This document shows, piece after piece, positions 1-9,555 of a stretch of DNA of 64,000 nucleotides. The notes under the pieces were generated by a model. That model worked only from the letters and a program-made list of their open reading frames with translations, was not told the DNA's origin and searched no databases. Source of the stretch: Streptomyces puniciscabiei (GTDB taxonomy: Bacteria > Actinomycetota > Actinomycetes > Streptomycetales > Streptomycetaceae); NCBI RefSeq assembly GCF_006715785.1, contig NZ_VFNX01000001.1, forward strand, positions 62,001-126,000, written 5' to 3'. The first letter of the stretch is position 1; every line of letters begins with the position of its first letter. The translations under genes and the position numbers were made by a program.

Positions 1-179
1 TTCCGCCGAGGCACCGTAGGGACAGTTCTTGTGGGATCTCTGTGATGTGCAGGTCCCCCGCGCACACCGCGCGAGCCGCTCGCGAGGTCGTCCTCACGGC
101 CGGTGCCATCGGCAGCGCCCGGCTCCCGCTGCGCTCCGGCGTGTCCACGCCCCGGCCACAGAATGCTCTGCTGTCGGGC

Positions 180-365
180 CGGCACCCTGTGTACGCGCTC
201 CGCGAATGGCGGGGGGACACGCATGGGGCCTTGTTGGCCTCGGCCGGTCTGACGTCCTCGGAGGCATCGATCGTTCACAACGAATGGTTGGGATACACAG
301 ACGACTGGGACGACTGGTTGAGCAGATCCCGGGGTTGGATCGAACAGGAGATCGACGAAGGCTGA
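180..365 (+). pseudogene. Fragment resembling SCO6745-type actinobacterial protein
   Basis: The reading frame ending at the TGA at 363-365 carries a stretch (LREWRGDTHGALLASAG, then SRGWIEQEIDEG) that resembles the C-terminal part of small SCO6745-type actinobacterial proteins, which show LRxxRxDxHxAAL..AGL and RGWxxEE motifs. There is no convincing start codon with a ribosome binding site, and the expected C-terminal continuation is missing after the stop. I read it as a decayed fragment. The similarity is from memory of the family pattern, so the assignment is weak. Confidence 0.3.
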
Positions 366-527
366 GACACGCTGTCGCGGAAGGGATTCGCGGCAGCGCC
401 GTCGAACTTCTGAGACTTACTCCGCGCCGGGATCGACGCAGCCCGCCGTGGTTGTCACTGTGGCCCCCGGCGCCGTGTGACTTTGCCCGGGGGCGGTTGC
501 CGTCGCATGCCGGGCACCACTTAGTCT

Positions 528-538
528 TACAACTTGTA
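528..538. promoter_or_regulatory. Palindrome TACAACTTGTA upstream of the penicillin-binding protein gene
   Basis: TACAA-C-TTGTA is an 11-bp palindrome about 120 nt before the ATG at 656. It is like the TACA/TGTA half-sites bound by BlaI/MecI repressors, which often control cell-wall enzyme genes. No blaI gene lies in this window, so the regulator is unknown. Binding is inference from the motif and its position. Confidence 0.35.
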
Positions 539-655
539 GAACGACGTCAGGAGCGATCAGTCCGCGCCAGGCCGGGCCACCGCCCCCCGCATCCCGGCGG
601 GCCGGTCCGCTGCCCAGCGGTGGGCGGGCCTGTGCCTGGCCGAGGAGTGGCGAGT

Positions 656-3157
656 ATGAGCGAACACCGGCGCCGACCGTCGGGAAGAAACGGTATGCCG
701 TCCGGCCGGGACGGCGTCCCTCAGGGCGGCCGTGCCGAGGCGCGAAGGGCCGCCCGGGGCGGGGGCGGACGGGGCCGCCGCGCGGCGGGCACCCGACGTG
801 CAGATCCCGAGCGCTCCGGCCGGGCAGCTTCGCGACGCGCGAATGCAGGACGCTCCGACCGGCGTCGTCTCATCGACTACCCGCGGGCCGGCAAGCGTGG
901 CGTCCGACGGTGGCTGCCCTCGTGGAAGCTGGTGTCCGGCACCTTCCTGCTGTTCTTCGGCAGCATGCTGGGCCTGCTCGGGTACGCCTACGCGACGACG
1001 ACGATCCCGAGCGCGAATCCCAGCACCCAGCAGCAGAGCGACACCTACTACTGGTCGGACGGCTCGGTGATGGCCACGCAGGGGTCGATGAACCGGCAGA
1101 ACGTCGACCTCGCCGAGGTCCCGAAGCCGGTGCAGTGGGACTTCCTCGCCGCGGAGAACGCCACCTTCTACACCGACCCCGGCGTCGACACCCAGGGCAT
1201 GCTCCGCGCCGTCTACCACATGGCCACAGGGGGTGAGGTGCAGTCCGGGTCCACCATCACCCAGCAGTTCGTGAAGAACACCTACCTCAGCCAGAGCCAG
1301 TCGGTCACCCGCAAGCTCAGGGAGATCATGATCTCGCTGAAGATCGGGGACCAGATGTCCAAGCAGCAGATCCTGCAGGGCTACCTCAACAGCTGTTACT
1401 ACGGCCGGGACGCCTACGGCATCGAAGCAGCGGCCCGTGCCTACTACCACGTGCACGCCTCCCAGCTGACCGTCAGCCAGGGCGCCTTCATCGCCGCCGC
1501 GGTCAACGAGCCGAGCCTGCTGATGTACGCCGACACCGACCCGAAGGCCAAAGCGCAGGCCGAGGCCCGCTGGACTTACGTCCTGCAGCGCATGGCCAAG
1601 ATCCACAAGATCACCGACGCCCAGGAACAGCAGTACCTGGCCGCCGGGTTCCCCACACCCAAGCCCTACACGCCGTCGGCGGGAATGTCCGGGCAGACCG
1701 GATATCTGGTGGATGCCGCGAAGAAGTACGTCGAGGCCCACTCTTCCCTCACCGACCAGCAACTCGGCCACGGCGGCTACCAGATCTACACCACCTTCGA
1801 CAGGAAGAAGGTGAAGGCGCTGTCGGCGGCCGTCGCCGCGATGGAGAAGAAACACCTCGACCCCAAGCACCGCTCGGCCGACAAGGACGTCCAGGTCGGC
1901 GCGGCGTCGATCGATCCGTCGACCGGCGCGGTCGCGGCCCTGTACGGCGGGCCTGGCTGGGACAAGGGCCACTGGACCGACAACGCCGACGCCACCGGTG
2001 TGCCGGTCGGCTCCACCTTCAAACCGATCGACCTGGCCGCCGCCCTCGACCACGGCGCCGTGCTCTCCCCGGGCCGGCCGCCCTCACCGATCACCCCCGA
2101 CTCCAAGTTCAACGGCAACGACGGCATCACCATCAAGAACCAGCAGGGCCAGGTAATGCCGGACTCCAGCGACCCCTCCGGATTTCTCCACCAGCGCAAC
2201 GACGTTCCCACGAAATGGGGTTACATCACTCTGCGCAAGGCCATGGAGCAGTCGGTCAACACACCCTACGTCCAGCTCGGTGAGTACGTCGGCTACGACA
2301 ACGTGGAGCACGAGGCGCTCCAGGCGGGCCTGCTCCGCAAGAGCCTGCAGTACGACACCCCCGGCTTCTACATCGGCACCTCCACCCCCTCCGCGATCCG
2401 CATGGCCGACGCGTACGCCACCTTCGACGACGGCGGCGTCCAGCACGAGCCGTACTCGGTGACCAGGGTCATCGCCGACGGCCGGCAGCTGCCCGGCTTC
2501 GACAAGCCCAAGGGCACCACCGCGATGCCGTCCTCGACCGCCGACACCGTCACCGACGTCCTGCAGGACGTCGTCAAGAACGGAACGGGAACCCACGCCC
2601 AGGCGTTGGGCCGGCCGGCGGCCGGCAAGACCGGTACCACCGACGACTACAAGTCCGCCTGGTTCATCGGCTATACCCCGCAACTGGTCACCTCCGTGGC
2701 CATGTTCAAGGAGGACCCGAAGAACGCCGGCCTGCAGTCGATGCAGGGCGTCGGAGGCTACTCCAAGGTCTTCGGCGCCGACATGCCCACCGAGGTGTGG
2801 ACCGCGTACATGACCGCCGCCCTCCAGGGCCAGCCCGTACAGCAGTTCCCACCCGCGCCACAACTGGGGCGGAGCACGGACGAATACGGCGCCCCCTCCC
2901 CCACGCCCTCCGCCACCTTGAGCACACCCTCGGCCACGCCGACCACGGCCGCGCCGAGCACCACCACCGGGCCGTGCCACGGGCGGAAGAAGCACTGCCC
3001 CGGCCCGACCCCGAGCGACACCTCCTCCACCACCACCGGCGGAACCGGAGGCGCGGGCGACGGCGGCCTGCTCGGCGGCACCACCGACGGCGGCACCACC
3101 GGCAGCACGTCACCCACTCCCACGCCGAGCTTCACCGGCCCCGGCCGGCATCCATAA
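656..3157 (+). CDS. Class A penicillin-binding protein (transglycosylase-transpeptidase)
   Basis: This 833-residue bifunctional enzyme polymerises lipid II and cross-links peptidoglycan at the outer face of the membrane. The first ~85 residues are a basic Arg/Gly-rich cytoplasmic tail, followed by one membrane segment at about residues 90-115. The GT51 domain shows the catalytic-Glu motif AAENATFYTDPG (Glu near 167), GSTITQQFVKN and RKLREI. The transpeptidase domain shows GSTFKP (SxxK, Ser near 452), SVN near 533 and GKTGTT near 658. A Pro/Thr/Ser-rich low-complexity tail ends the protein. The open frame extends to position 29, but the ATG at 656 precedes the conserved tail and fits family length better. 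It is monocistronic, with a BlaI-like palindrome upstream. Confidence 0.9.
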   Translation: MSEHRRRPSGRNGMPSGRDGVPQGGRAEARRAARGGGGRGRRAAGTRRADPERSGRAASRRANAGRSDRRRLIDYPRAGKRGVRRWLPSWKLVSGTFLLFFGSMLGLLGYAYATTTIPSANPSTQQQSDTYYWSDGSVMATQGSMNRQNVDLAEVPKPVQWDFLAAENATFYTDPGVDTQGMLRAVYHMATGGEVQSGSTITQQFVKNTYLSQSQSVTRKLREIMISLKIGDQMSKQQILQGYLNSCYYGRDAYGIEAAARAYYHVHASQLTVSQGAFIAAAVNEPSLLMYADTDPKAKAQAEARWTYVLQRMAKIHKITDAQEQQYLAAGFPTPKPYTPSAGMSGQTGYLVDAAKKYVEAHSSLTDQQLGHGGYQIYTTFDRKKVKALSAAVAAMEKKHLDPKHRSADKDVQVGAASIDPSTGAVAALYGGPGWDKGHWTDNADATGVPVGSTFKPIDLAAALDHGAVLSPGRPPSPITPDSKFNGNDGITIKNQQGQVMPDSSDPSGFLHQRNDVPTKWGYITLRKAMEQSVNTPYVQLGEYVGYDNVEHEALQAGLLRKSLQYDTPGFYIGTSTPSAIRMADAYATFDDGGVQHEPYSVTRVIADGRQLPGFDKPKGTTAMPSSTADTVTDVLQDVVKNGTGTHAQALGRPAAGKTGTTDDYKSAWFIGYTPQLVTSVAMFKEDPKNAGLQSMQGVGGYSKVFGADMPTEVWTAYMTAALQGQPVQQFPPAPQLGRSTDEYGAPSPTPSATLSTPSATPTTAAPSTTTGPCHGRKKHCPGPTPSDTSSTTTGGTGGAGDGGLLGGTTDGGTTGSTSPTPTPSFTGPGRHP

Positions 3158-3159
3158 CG

Positions 3160-3390
3160 GCGCAGCCCGCACCATCCGAACGGCTTGGTGACGGCTGACC
3201 GGGAGCTCTCGTCGAGCGGGGCGAGAACGGCGTCGATGCGGCGTTCGTGGGCGGTCGTCCAGGCGGCGAGCTTCTCGCGGCCGGCGTCCGCGAGGTCGCT
3301 GATCCGTGCGGGAGAGTGCTCGCCGAGGACTTGGAGCGGCTCGACCTGTGCCATGAAGAGGGTTTCAAGGGGCACCACGCACTCGACATC
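3160..3390 (-). pseudogene. Internally deleted MarR-like regulator remnant
   Basis: On the minus strand a frame reads VEPLQVLGEHSPARISDLA directly followed by DAGREKLAAW and then DAVLAPLDESSRSAV. In MarR-family regulators the first motif is the start of the winged helix and the second is the C-terminal dimerisation helix; about 40 residues of recognition helix and wing that should separate them are missing. The frame then runs into the antisense of the penicillin-binding protein gene without a proper stop. I interpret this as an internally deleted, non-functional gene between a convergent pair. The family call is pattern recognition only. Confidence 0.4.
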
Positions 3391-3414
3391 CACCGTGGTC
3401 GGGGTCGGCCGTGG

Positions 3415-4791
3415 TCACTCCTGCAGGTGGCGGGCCCGGCGGAACCTGTCCAGGCCCTCGCGCAGGTCCACGATGGGGTCGGGGTAGTCGAGCGCGGCTC
3501 GGTCTGCTCCGGGCAGCTTCCACGGCTCGTGCACTGCAGGCGCGTCGATGTTCCTCAGTTCGGGCACCCAGCGGTGGACGTAGGTGCCGTCGGGGTCGTA
3601 CCGCTTGGCCTGGGTGACGGGGTTGAGGACCCGGCCCGGCCGGGTGTCGGTCCCGGTACCGGCCACCCACTGCCAGTTGAGCTGGTTGCTGGCGATGTCA
3701 CCGTCGACCAGCCAGTGCAGGAAGTGGGCGGCGCCGATGCGCCAGTCGACGTAGAGCGTCTTGGTCAGGAAGCTCGCGGTCAACAGGCGGGCCCGGTTGT
3801 GCATCCAGCCCTCGTGGCGCAGTTGCCGCATCGCGGCGTCGATCACCGGGCAGCCGGTACGGCCTTCCCGCCACGCCTCGATGTCGGCCTTCGCCGTGCG
3901 CTCGGTGCGCCAACGGTCGCCCTTTGTCCGGTAGTCGGCGCGGGCGGCGTCCGGGCGGGCTGCGAGCACCTGACGGTGGAAGTCGCGCCAGGCGAGCTGC
4001 CGTACCAGCGCCTCGGCGCCCGGTCCGCCGCGGCGGCGGGCGCGGTGCACCAGTTCTGCCGGGGAAAGGGTACCGAAATGCAGGTGCGCGGAGAGCCGGG
4101 AGGTGGCGTCGGCGGCCAGGTTGTCCCGGGTGTCGTCGTAGGCGTCCAGGCCGTGCCGCCAGTAGGCGGTCACCCGCTTGCGGCCCTCGGTCTCTCCGCC
4201 GGGCGGCAGGGCGGGCGAGACCCCGGTGACCTCGCTCCGGGCGGGCACCGGCTCGCCGTGCACCCGGTCGGGCACACGCACGCGACGCGGAGCGGCCACA
4301 GCCGGGCGCAGACGGGCCTGGGCCCACTGTCGGTAGTACGGCGTGAAGACGGCGAAGTGGTCCGACGAGGAGGGGCTCACCTCGCCGGGCGGCACGGCCA
4401 CGGTGACCGCGTCGTGGACGAACAGGCGGCGGCCGCCGGACTCCAGGGCCCGCCGGAGCCGGTCCTCCCGGCGGGTGGCGAAGGCGCTGTGCGCCGCCGC
4501 CATGTACACCTCGTCGGCGTCGGCCTCCCGCACCGTACGGCACACCTCCTCCACCAGGTCGCCGGAGCGCACCACGAGGCGTCCGCCGCGCTCGCGCAGG
4601 GAGGCGTCCAGGTCGGCCAGGCAGTCGGCGAGGAAGGCGCTGCGGTTCGGCGTGGCGAACCCGGCGGCTTCGACGGCCAGGTCGCGCACGAAGAGCGGGA
4701 CGACCGCGTCGGCGGACTTCAGCGCCGCGCGCAGCGGCGGGTGGTCGTGCAGGCGCAGGTCGGAGGTGAACAGGACGACCGAGACGCGCAT
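3415..4791 (-). CDS. phr: Deoxyribodipyrimidine photolyase (class I CPD photolyase)
   Basis: This 458-residue FAD enzyme uses light to reverse cyclobutane pyrimidine dimers. The N-terminal alpha/beta photolyase domain starts with the typical SVVLFTSDLRLHDHPPL. The C-terminal FAD domain shows SAHLHFGTLSP, RQLAWRDFHRQ, GCPVIDAAMRQL, GWMHNRARL and DGDIASNQLNWQWVAGTGTD, all class I photolyase/cryptochrome signatures. The Asn of the last motif is the one that marks photolyases. The ATG at 4791 follows a GGGGAGAGG-like ribosome binding site. It lies 66 nt downstream of the SDR/DUF2867 gene on the same strand and is probably co-transcribed; this pairing is common in light-induced clusters of Streptomyces. 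Confidence 0.95.
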   Translation of the reverse strand: MRVSVVLFTSDLRLHDHPPLRAALKSADAVVPLFVRDLAVEAAGFATPNRSAFLADCLADLDASLRERGGRLVVRSGDLVEEVCRTVREADADEVYMAAAHSAFATRREDRLRRALESGGRRLFVHDAVTVAVPPGEVSPSSSDHFAVFTPYYRQWAQARLRPAVAAPRRVRVPDRVHGEPVPARSEVTGVSPALPPGGETEGRKRVTAYWRHGLDAYDDTRDNLAADATSRLSAHLHFGTLSPAELVHRARRRGGPGAEALVRQLAWRDFHRQVLAARPDAARADYRTKGDRWRTERTAKADIEAWREGRTGCPVIDAAMRQLRHEGWMHNRARLLTASFLTKTLYVDWRIGAAHFLHWLVDGDIASNQLNWQWVAGTGTDTRPGRVLNPVTQAKRYDPDGTYVHRWVPELRNIDAPAVHEPWKLPGADRAALDYPDPIVDLREGLDRFRRARHLQE

Positions 4792-4857
4792 GGGCTCATC
4801 CTCTCCCCGCTGTCCTCCGGCCGCGCGGCGCGGCAGCGGTGGCCGGCCGTGAGGGGC

Positions 4858-6405
4858 TCAGCGGTGCGGGGCACGGTCGTGCTGGACGCGGGTGGCGGCG
4901 CGGACGATGTTGCGCGCCATGCCTCCGAAGACGATCGCGTGGAAAGGAGAGACGCACCACCAGTACAGGTGACCCAGCAATCCGCGCGGATGGAACAGCG
5001 CCCGCTGCCGGTATCGGACAGGCCCGCCGCCGTTGCCGTCCACGCGCATCTCCAGCCAGGCCAGACCCGGCAGCCGCATCTCGGCGCGCAGCCGCAGCAG
5101 CCGGCCGTGCTCGATCTCCTCCACCCGCCAGAAGTCCAGCGAGTCGCCCATCCGCAGCCGCCGGGCGTCCCGCCGGCCCCGGCGCAGGCCGACGCCGCCG
5201 ACGAGGCGGTCGAGCCGGCCGCGCACGATCCAGGCCAGTGGAAAGGAGTACCAGCCGTTCTCACCGCCGATGCCCTCGATCACCTGCCACAGCGCATCTG
5301 GCGCCACATCCGTCTCGCGTTCGCGCACGTCGGCGTACAGGCTGCCGCCTGCCCAGTCCGGGTCGGTCGGCAGGGGGTCGCTGGGGGCGCCCGGCACGGA
5401 AGCCGAGGACCAGCGCGTTGCCACCTGGGCTTCCCGGACGCGCTGCAGCGCCAGGGCGACTGCCTGGTCGAAGCCGAGCGGATGGCCGGGCGGAGTGGGC
5501 AGGTACCGCTCGATGTCCCGCTCCCGGCAGACCACTTCGTGGCGCAGGGACTCCGTGAGCGGGCGGGCGATCGAGGCGGGCACCGGGGTCACCAGGCCGA
5601 CCCACTGACTGGACAGACCGGGTGTGAGCACGGGCACGGGCAGGATGAGCCGCCGGGGCAGCCCGGCGACGGCGGCGTAGCGCTGCATCATCTCCCGGTA
5701 GGTGAGCACCTCCGGGCCGCCGATGTCGAAGGCACGGCTGACGTCGGCGGGCAGACGGGAGCAGTCCACCAGGACGCGCAGGACGTCCCGCACGGCGATG
5801 GGCTGGATGCGGGTGCGCACCCAGCGCGGCGTGACCATCACCGGCAGCCGCTCGGTGAGGTAGCGCAGCATCTCGAAACTGGCCGAGCCGGAACCGATGA
5901 CGACGGCAGCGCGCAGGACCGCGGTCGGCACACCCGAGTCGAGCAGGATGCGGCCCACCTCGGCACGGGAACGCAGGTGGGGGGAGAGACGCGACTCGGC
6001 AACCCCTTCGGGGGTCAGCCCGCCGAGGTAGACGAGACGGCGGACGCCGGCCCGGCGGGCCTGCTCGCCGAAGACGCGGGCCGCTTCGCGGTCGGTCTGT
6101 TCGAAGTCGCGGCCGGTGCCGAGCGCGTGCACCAGGTAGTAGGCCACGTCCACGCCGTTCATCGCCCGTGCCACGGACGCGGCGTGGCGGACGTCGCCCT
6201 GGACGACCTCAGCCCGGGCGGCCCACGGATGGTCCCGCAGCTTGCCCGGCGTGCGCGCCAGGCAGCGTACCCGGTACCCGGCGTCCAGCAGCTCGGGCAC
6301 GAGCCGACCGCCGATATAGCCGCTCGCGCCGGTGACCAGGCAGGTCGGCACCTCGTGAGCCGTCGCCCCGTTCCCGGTCGTCGTCCTGGTCGCCTCGTCC
6401 GCCAC
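4858..6405 (-). CDS. SDR-family NAD(P)-binding protein with C-terminal DUF2867 domain
   Basis: About 515 residues. The N-terminal half is an atypical extended short-chain dehydrogenase: GASGYIGG nucleotide-binding loop near residue 20, followed by VAYYLVHAL and an RRLVYLGGLTPEG segment. The C-terminal ~150 residues match DUF2867 (SLYADVRERETDVAPDALW, then WYSFPLAWIVRGRLDRLVGG). The substrate is unknown. The open frame reaches 6546, but GTG at 6405 has AGGGAC eight nt upstream and starts just before the Rossmann fold, so I chose it. It lies directly upstream of the photolyase gene, suggesting a light- or stress-linked role; that is context only. Confidence 0.85.
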   Translation of the reverse strand: MADEATRTTTGNGATAHEVPTCLVTGASGYIGGRLVPELLDAGYRVRCLARTPGKLRDHPWAARAEVVQGDVRHAASVARAMNGVDVAYYLVHALGTGRDFEQTDREAARVFGEQARRAGVRRLVYLGGLTPEGVAESRLSPHLRSRAEVGRILLDSGVPTAVLRAAVVIGSGSASFEMLRYLTERLPVMVTPRWVRTRIQPIAVRDVLRVLVDCSRLPADVSRAFDIGGPEVLTYREMMQRYAAVAGLPRRLILPVPVLTPGLSSQWVGLVTPVPASIARPLTESLRHEVVCRERDIERYLPTPPGHPLGFDQAVALALQRVREAQVATRWSSASVPGAPSDPLPTDPDWAGGSLYADVRERETDVAPDALWQVIEGIGGENGWYSFPLAWIVRGRLDRLVGGVGLRRGRRDARRLRMGDSLDFWRVEEIEHGRLLRLRAEMRLPGLAWLEMRVDGNGGGPVRYRQRALFHPRGLLGHLYWWCVSPFHAIVFGGMARNIVRAATRVQHDRAPHR

Positions 6406-7041
6406 GGGTACCGTCCCTGTACTCGCTCGTGCGCCGGTGCACCGCACTGCACTGACCTGTACTTCCACAGTGCTGGCCGCCCGGCCGGACGCGCCTCGCA
6501 CGCACGGCGATCGAGTGAACCGCCCGGCACGATCGGACCGGCCCATGCATCACGCGGGGCGTCTGCTCACGCACTCGGCCGACGGGCGTACCGGGCCGAT
6601 CAGGCCATCACACAGTGTTACGGCCCCTGACTTCTCCTGCTTGACCTGCTCCGATTCGATGCCGACGGATTTGATTCAGGCCCCGGCCCTTACATTTCAG
6701 AAACAAAGCGACATTCCTCACAGGCCGGAATTATTAAGCAAGGCGACAGGCCTCCCTTAATGTGGTCGGACATCATGCCTAAACCGGATGTACCAGCCAT
6801 CTCCATCGACAGCGGGGTCCGGGGCCGGGCGACGAAGCCCACCGCCGGACCGACCCCTCGGAGCACATGGAGCGACCGGTAACCCCTGGGCGCTGGCCCA
6901 CAGGGACGTAGATCACCAGCGGACCCGACCATGGATGCCGCCGTGCCGTCGACCGGCAGCGCTCCTGCGCTCTGCCCTGCCTCGGCATGACCAGTACAAA
7001 CACCGATTTGAGCACCGAGTGGTGCCGACGGAGGTAGACCT
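6406..7041. other. Intergenic stretch without a recognisable gene
   Basis: No frame in these 636 bases shows domain motifs or a good start with a ribosome binding site. Part of it, around 6680-6780, is clearly more AT-rich than the surroundings, which is compatible with divergent promoters for the SDR gene and the deacetylase gene. I could not define -35/-10 boxes with confidence. Confidence 0.5.
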
Positions 7042-7983
7042 GTGGCGTTGGCCAGAATCAAAGTGGCGACGGCAACCGCCCTCACAGCGGCGATCGCGGG
7101 AGCCGTGATCACGGCGTGCGGGCACCACGCAGGCGGCCACACACCCCCGAGCTCGCCCCACAGCGTGACTCCCTCGACGACGCTCTCCTCTTCCAGGCCG
7201 CACTCGCCGTCCCGGGCGCCGTCGCCCTCGTACGCTTCCCCGTCCGCGTCGGCATCCGGCCGCCCGGCAGGAGCAACGCAGTCCGGCCGTGACGGAGGCT
7301 CGGCCGCGGTGCCGTCCAGGCCCGCTTCGCCATCGGGCTCGGCGAACACCTTCGGGCAACTGCCGAGCGCTCCGGCGGGCTCCGACGCGCTGGTCGGCCA
7401 CGGGGTGGAGGGCAGCGGCAGGTCCGTGGCGCTCACCTTCGACGACGGCCCAGACCCGCGGTGGACCCCGCAGGTGCTCGCCCTCCTCGCTCAGCACCAC
7501 GCCAAGGCCACCTTCTGCGAGATCGGGCCGCTCGCCCAGCGCTACCCGTACCTGACCAAGGCGATCGTCGCGAACGGGGACCGGCTGTGCGACCACTCGG
7601 TCCATCATGACGAGCAGCAGGACCGCAAGTCGGTCGAGTACAACATCCACGAGATCGTCGACGCCAAGCGCGAGATAACAAACGCCGCGGGATACGGCCT
7701 GAAGCTGATGTACTACCGGGCACCCGGCGGCGACTGGAGCCCGACGATCCGGGGGATAGCCGGCGCCAACCACCTGCAGCCGCTCGGCTGGAGCGACGAC
7801 GCCAACGACTGGCGGCGCCCGGGCGTGGACGGCATCCTGCGCAACATCAACCAGAACTTGCGACCCGGCGCGATCATCTTGATGCACGACGGCGGAGGTG
7901 ACCGTTCGCAGACGGTGCAGGCGCTCGCCCGTCTCCTCAACCAGCTGGACGCTGAAGGCTACGGCTACGGCTTCCCGGCCTGA
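7042..7983 (+). CDS. Lipoprotein polysaccharide deacetylase (NodB/CE4 fold)
   Basis: This 313-residue exported enzyme probably removes N- or O-acetyl groups from a polysaccharide such as peptidoglycan, chitin or xylan. Residues 1-26 form a signal peptide ending in the lipobox ITAC, so a membrane-anchored lipoprotein is expected. A Ser/Pro-rich linker runs to about residue 110. The NodB domain has TFDDGPDP (motif 1), HSVHHD (metal-binding HxxxH, motif 2), YRAPGGDWSP (motif 3), SDDANDW (motif 4) and ILMHDGGGDRSQT (motif 5). GTG at 7042 has GGAGG eight nt upstream. The substrate cannot be told from sequence. Confidence 0.9.
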   Translation: MALARIKVATATALTAAIAGAVITACGHHAGGHTPPSSPHSVTPSTTLSSSRPHSPSRAPSPSYASPSASASGRPAGATQSGRDGGSAAVPSRPASPSGSANTFGQLPSAPAGSDALVGHGVEGSGRSVALTFDDGPDPRWTPQVLALLAQHHAKATFCEIGPLAQRYPYLTKAIVANGDRLCDHSVHHDEQQDRKSVEYNIHEIVDAKREITNAAGYGLKLMYYRAPGGDWSPTIRGIAGANHLQPLGWSDDANDWRRPGVDGILRNINQNLRPGAIILMHDGGGDRSQTVQALARLLNQLDAEGYGYGFPA

Positions 7984-8681
7984 GCTCGACGCTGTCGGGA
8001 TCTTGCCGTCGGCGAGGTCATCCGCTGACGTCCCGCCGGCTTCCCAGCGCGGGATTCGTGGCGGTCCAGGAAGTAGTAGGTGGCGTCCAAGGGGCTCTCG
8101 CCCGTGCCGAGCGTCCGCCTCAGCAGCCGCAGCGCAAGGTGAAGGGAGGCGGCCCGCCTCCGGACTGCGCTCCGCGGTCCGTCAACATCGGCCACGTCGC
8201 CCAGCAGAAGCTCACCGCCCCGAGCATCGAGCCCTGCCGGTTCTGCCGACCGGAGTGGGGCATCGCCCCGCCGTGAGCATCCGGCGCGGGCCGTCGCCCA
8301 GCACCGCCGCTGCCTGCGCGTCCTCGTCCCCGAGGCGCCGCAATCAGTAGCCGAAGCTTCCCCAGCCGATGAGCCGTCCGGCTCACCGTGACCGGCCGGG
8401 CACCGTTTGGCCGACCGTACTCGGGCCCGACACGCTGCCGTCCGCGAACTGCTGGACGCCGGCCACAGCCGACGCTCCACCCAGAGGCAGCACGGCATGA
8501 CCTACCGCACTGTCCAAGCGTCTCGCCGCCGCGTTCGCCGCCGGCCCGCTCGGTGATATCCGACGGAGCTGTGGCGGGCGGCCCTGCCGTTGGCCGAATG
8601 CCTCGCTGATGGCGAGAACCAGTAGCCTTCCGCCGGCGTCGTAGGGCAGTGTGCCGATGGCCTGAACTGTGGGGGGACCAC
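7984..8681. other. Gene-poor stretch containing transposase debris
   Basis: Between the deacetylase and the zinc-ribbon gene no intact coding sequence is visible. The only recognisable content is the ISL3-type transposase remnant at 8401-8556. Frames on both strands are open but show no domain motifs or start signals. I regard the stretch as decayed DNA. Confidence 0.5.
8401..8556 (+). pseudogene. Remnant of an ISL3-family transposase
   Basis: The frame ending at the TGA at 8554-8556 reads RLADRTRARHAAVRELLDAG, then HSRRSTQRQHGMTYRTVQ. This is the helix-turn-helix typical of actinobacterial ISL3 transposases (RxRHAAVHxLLAxGxSRRxIxRxLGMxxRTVxRF). After TVQ the expected frame is lost; an RLAAAFAAGPL continuation appears in another frame. 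Neither the catalytic domain nor terminal inverted repeats were found, so this is a short relic of a former insertion sequence. Confidence 0.6.
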
Positions 8682-9341
8682 ATGAGCAGTGAAATCTACT
8701 TCAGCAACAACTACCGTGACCTGTGCGAGCGCAGCGGTACGGGGGCTGGTTTCCAGTTCGAGTTCTCGTGCTCCCGCTGCTACGACACCTGGCGCTCGCC
8801 CTTCGAGCCGTACGCCGGTGAGCGGGCCGCCACCTGGCTGGGCAAGGGCGTCGACATGGCCTGGAGCCTGCTGGGCCGGGCCGGCGGCGGGCTCACCTCC
8901 GCGGCCGACGGACTCGCGGGCGCCGGCTGGGGGCCCGCCCGCGACAGGGCCTTCGAGCGGGCGATCGGCAATGCCCAAGGACACTTCAACCGCTGTGCGC
9001 GATGCACCCACTACGTCTGCGGACGCTGCTGGAACGCCGCGCAGGGCCTGTGCCTGAACTGCGCCCCGGACACCGCGGCCGAGGCCATGGCGGCCCAGCA
9101 ACGCGGCCTGAACGACATGGCCTCGCAGCGGGCGTACGCCGTGGGTCAACAGACCGGACAGCGGTACGACCCCACCACGCCCCGGCAGCTGGTCTGCCCG
9201 CAGTGCCGCACCGAGACCCGTGGCGCCGCTTTCTGTTCCGGCTGCGGCTATCACCTGGCGCAGTCCACCGCATGCGTCGCCTGCTCCGCCGTCGTGCCGG
9301 ACGGCGCGGCCTTCTGCCCGGGATGCGGCACTCGGCAGTAG
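8682..9341 (+). CDS. Zinc-ribbon protein with several CxxC modules
   Basis: 219 residues, probably cytoplasmic, with no signal peptide. An N-terminal CSRCYDTW knuckle is followed by a Gly/Ala-rich middle region. Then come CARCTHYVCGRCW with a nearby CLNC, and a C-terminal double zinc ribbon made of CPQCRTETRGAAFCSGCG and CVACSAVVPDGAAFCPGCG. Together these could bind several zinc ions. Such proteins often serve as scaffolds or adaptors, but the role here is unknown. ATG at 8682 follows GGGGGGA; an upstream in-frame start at 8649 lacks one. It stands alone between transposase debris and a GH54 gene on the other strand. Confidence 0.8.
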   Translation: MSSEIYFSNNYRDLCERSGTGAGFQFEFSCSRCYDTWRSPFEPYAGERAATWLGKGVDMAWSLLGRAGGGLTSAADGLAGAGWGPARDRAFERAIGNAQGHFNRCARCTHYVCGRCWNAAQGLCLNCAPDTAAEAMAAQQRGLNDMASQRAYAVGQQTGQRYDPTTPRQLVCPQCRTETRGAAFCSGCGYHLAQSTACVACSAVVPDGAAFCPGCGTRQ

Positions 9342-9555
9342 CACGACTCCCCACCGTGGGGGTGTGCGGGACGCATGGATGCAGGCGACTTTCCATCACC
9401 CCACGAGTTGTGGAGTCACGCTTGCTGCTCGGCGCGGCGCTCCTCGTGCTCGACACGTCCGGCGTTCTCGTCCCTGAAGCCGAATCAGACGGTGGGCAGC
9501 TTTTCCGATCCACGTCGGCTCCTATGCCACCCACCCCCTGTCTCCCGACTGCACA

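Noticed and set aside
3247..6630. Very long plus-strand open frame (over 1,100 codons) opposite the photolyase and SDR genes
   Set aside because: It is antisense to two well-supported genes, has no domain motifs and no ribosome binding site; long shadow frames are normal at this GC content.
9342..9380. Short hairpin CCCCA/TGGGG after the zinc-ribbon gene
   Set aside because: Only five clean base pairs; too weak to call a terminator at this GC content.
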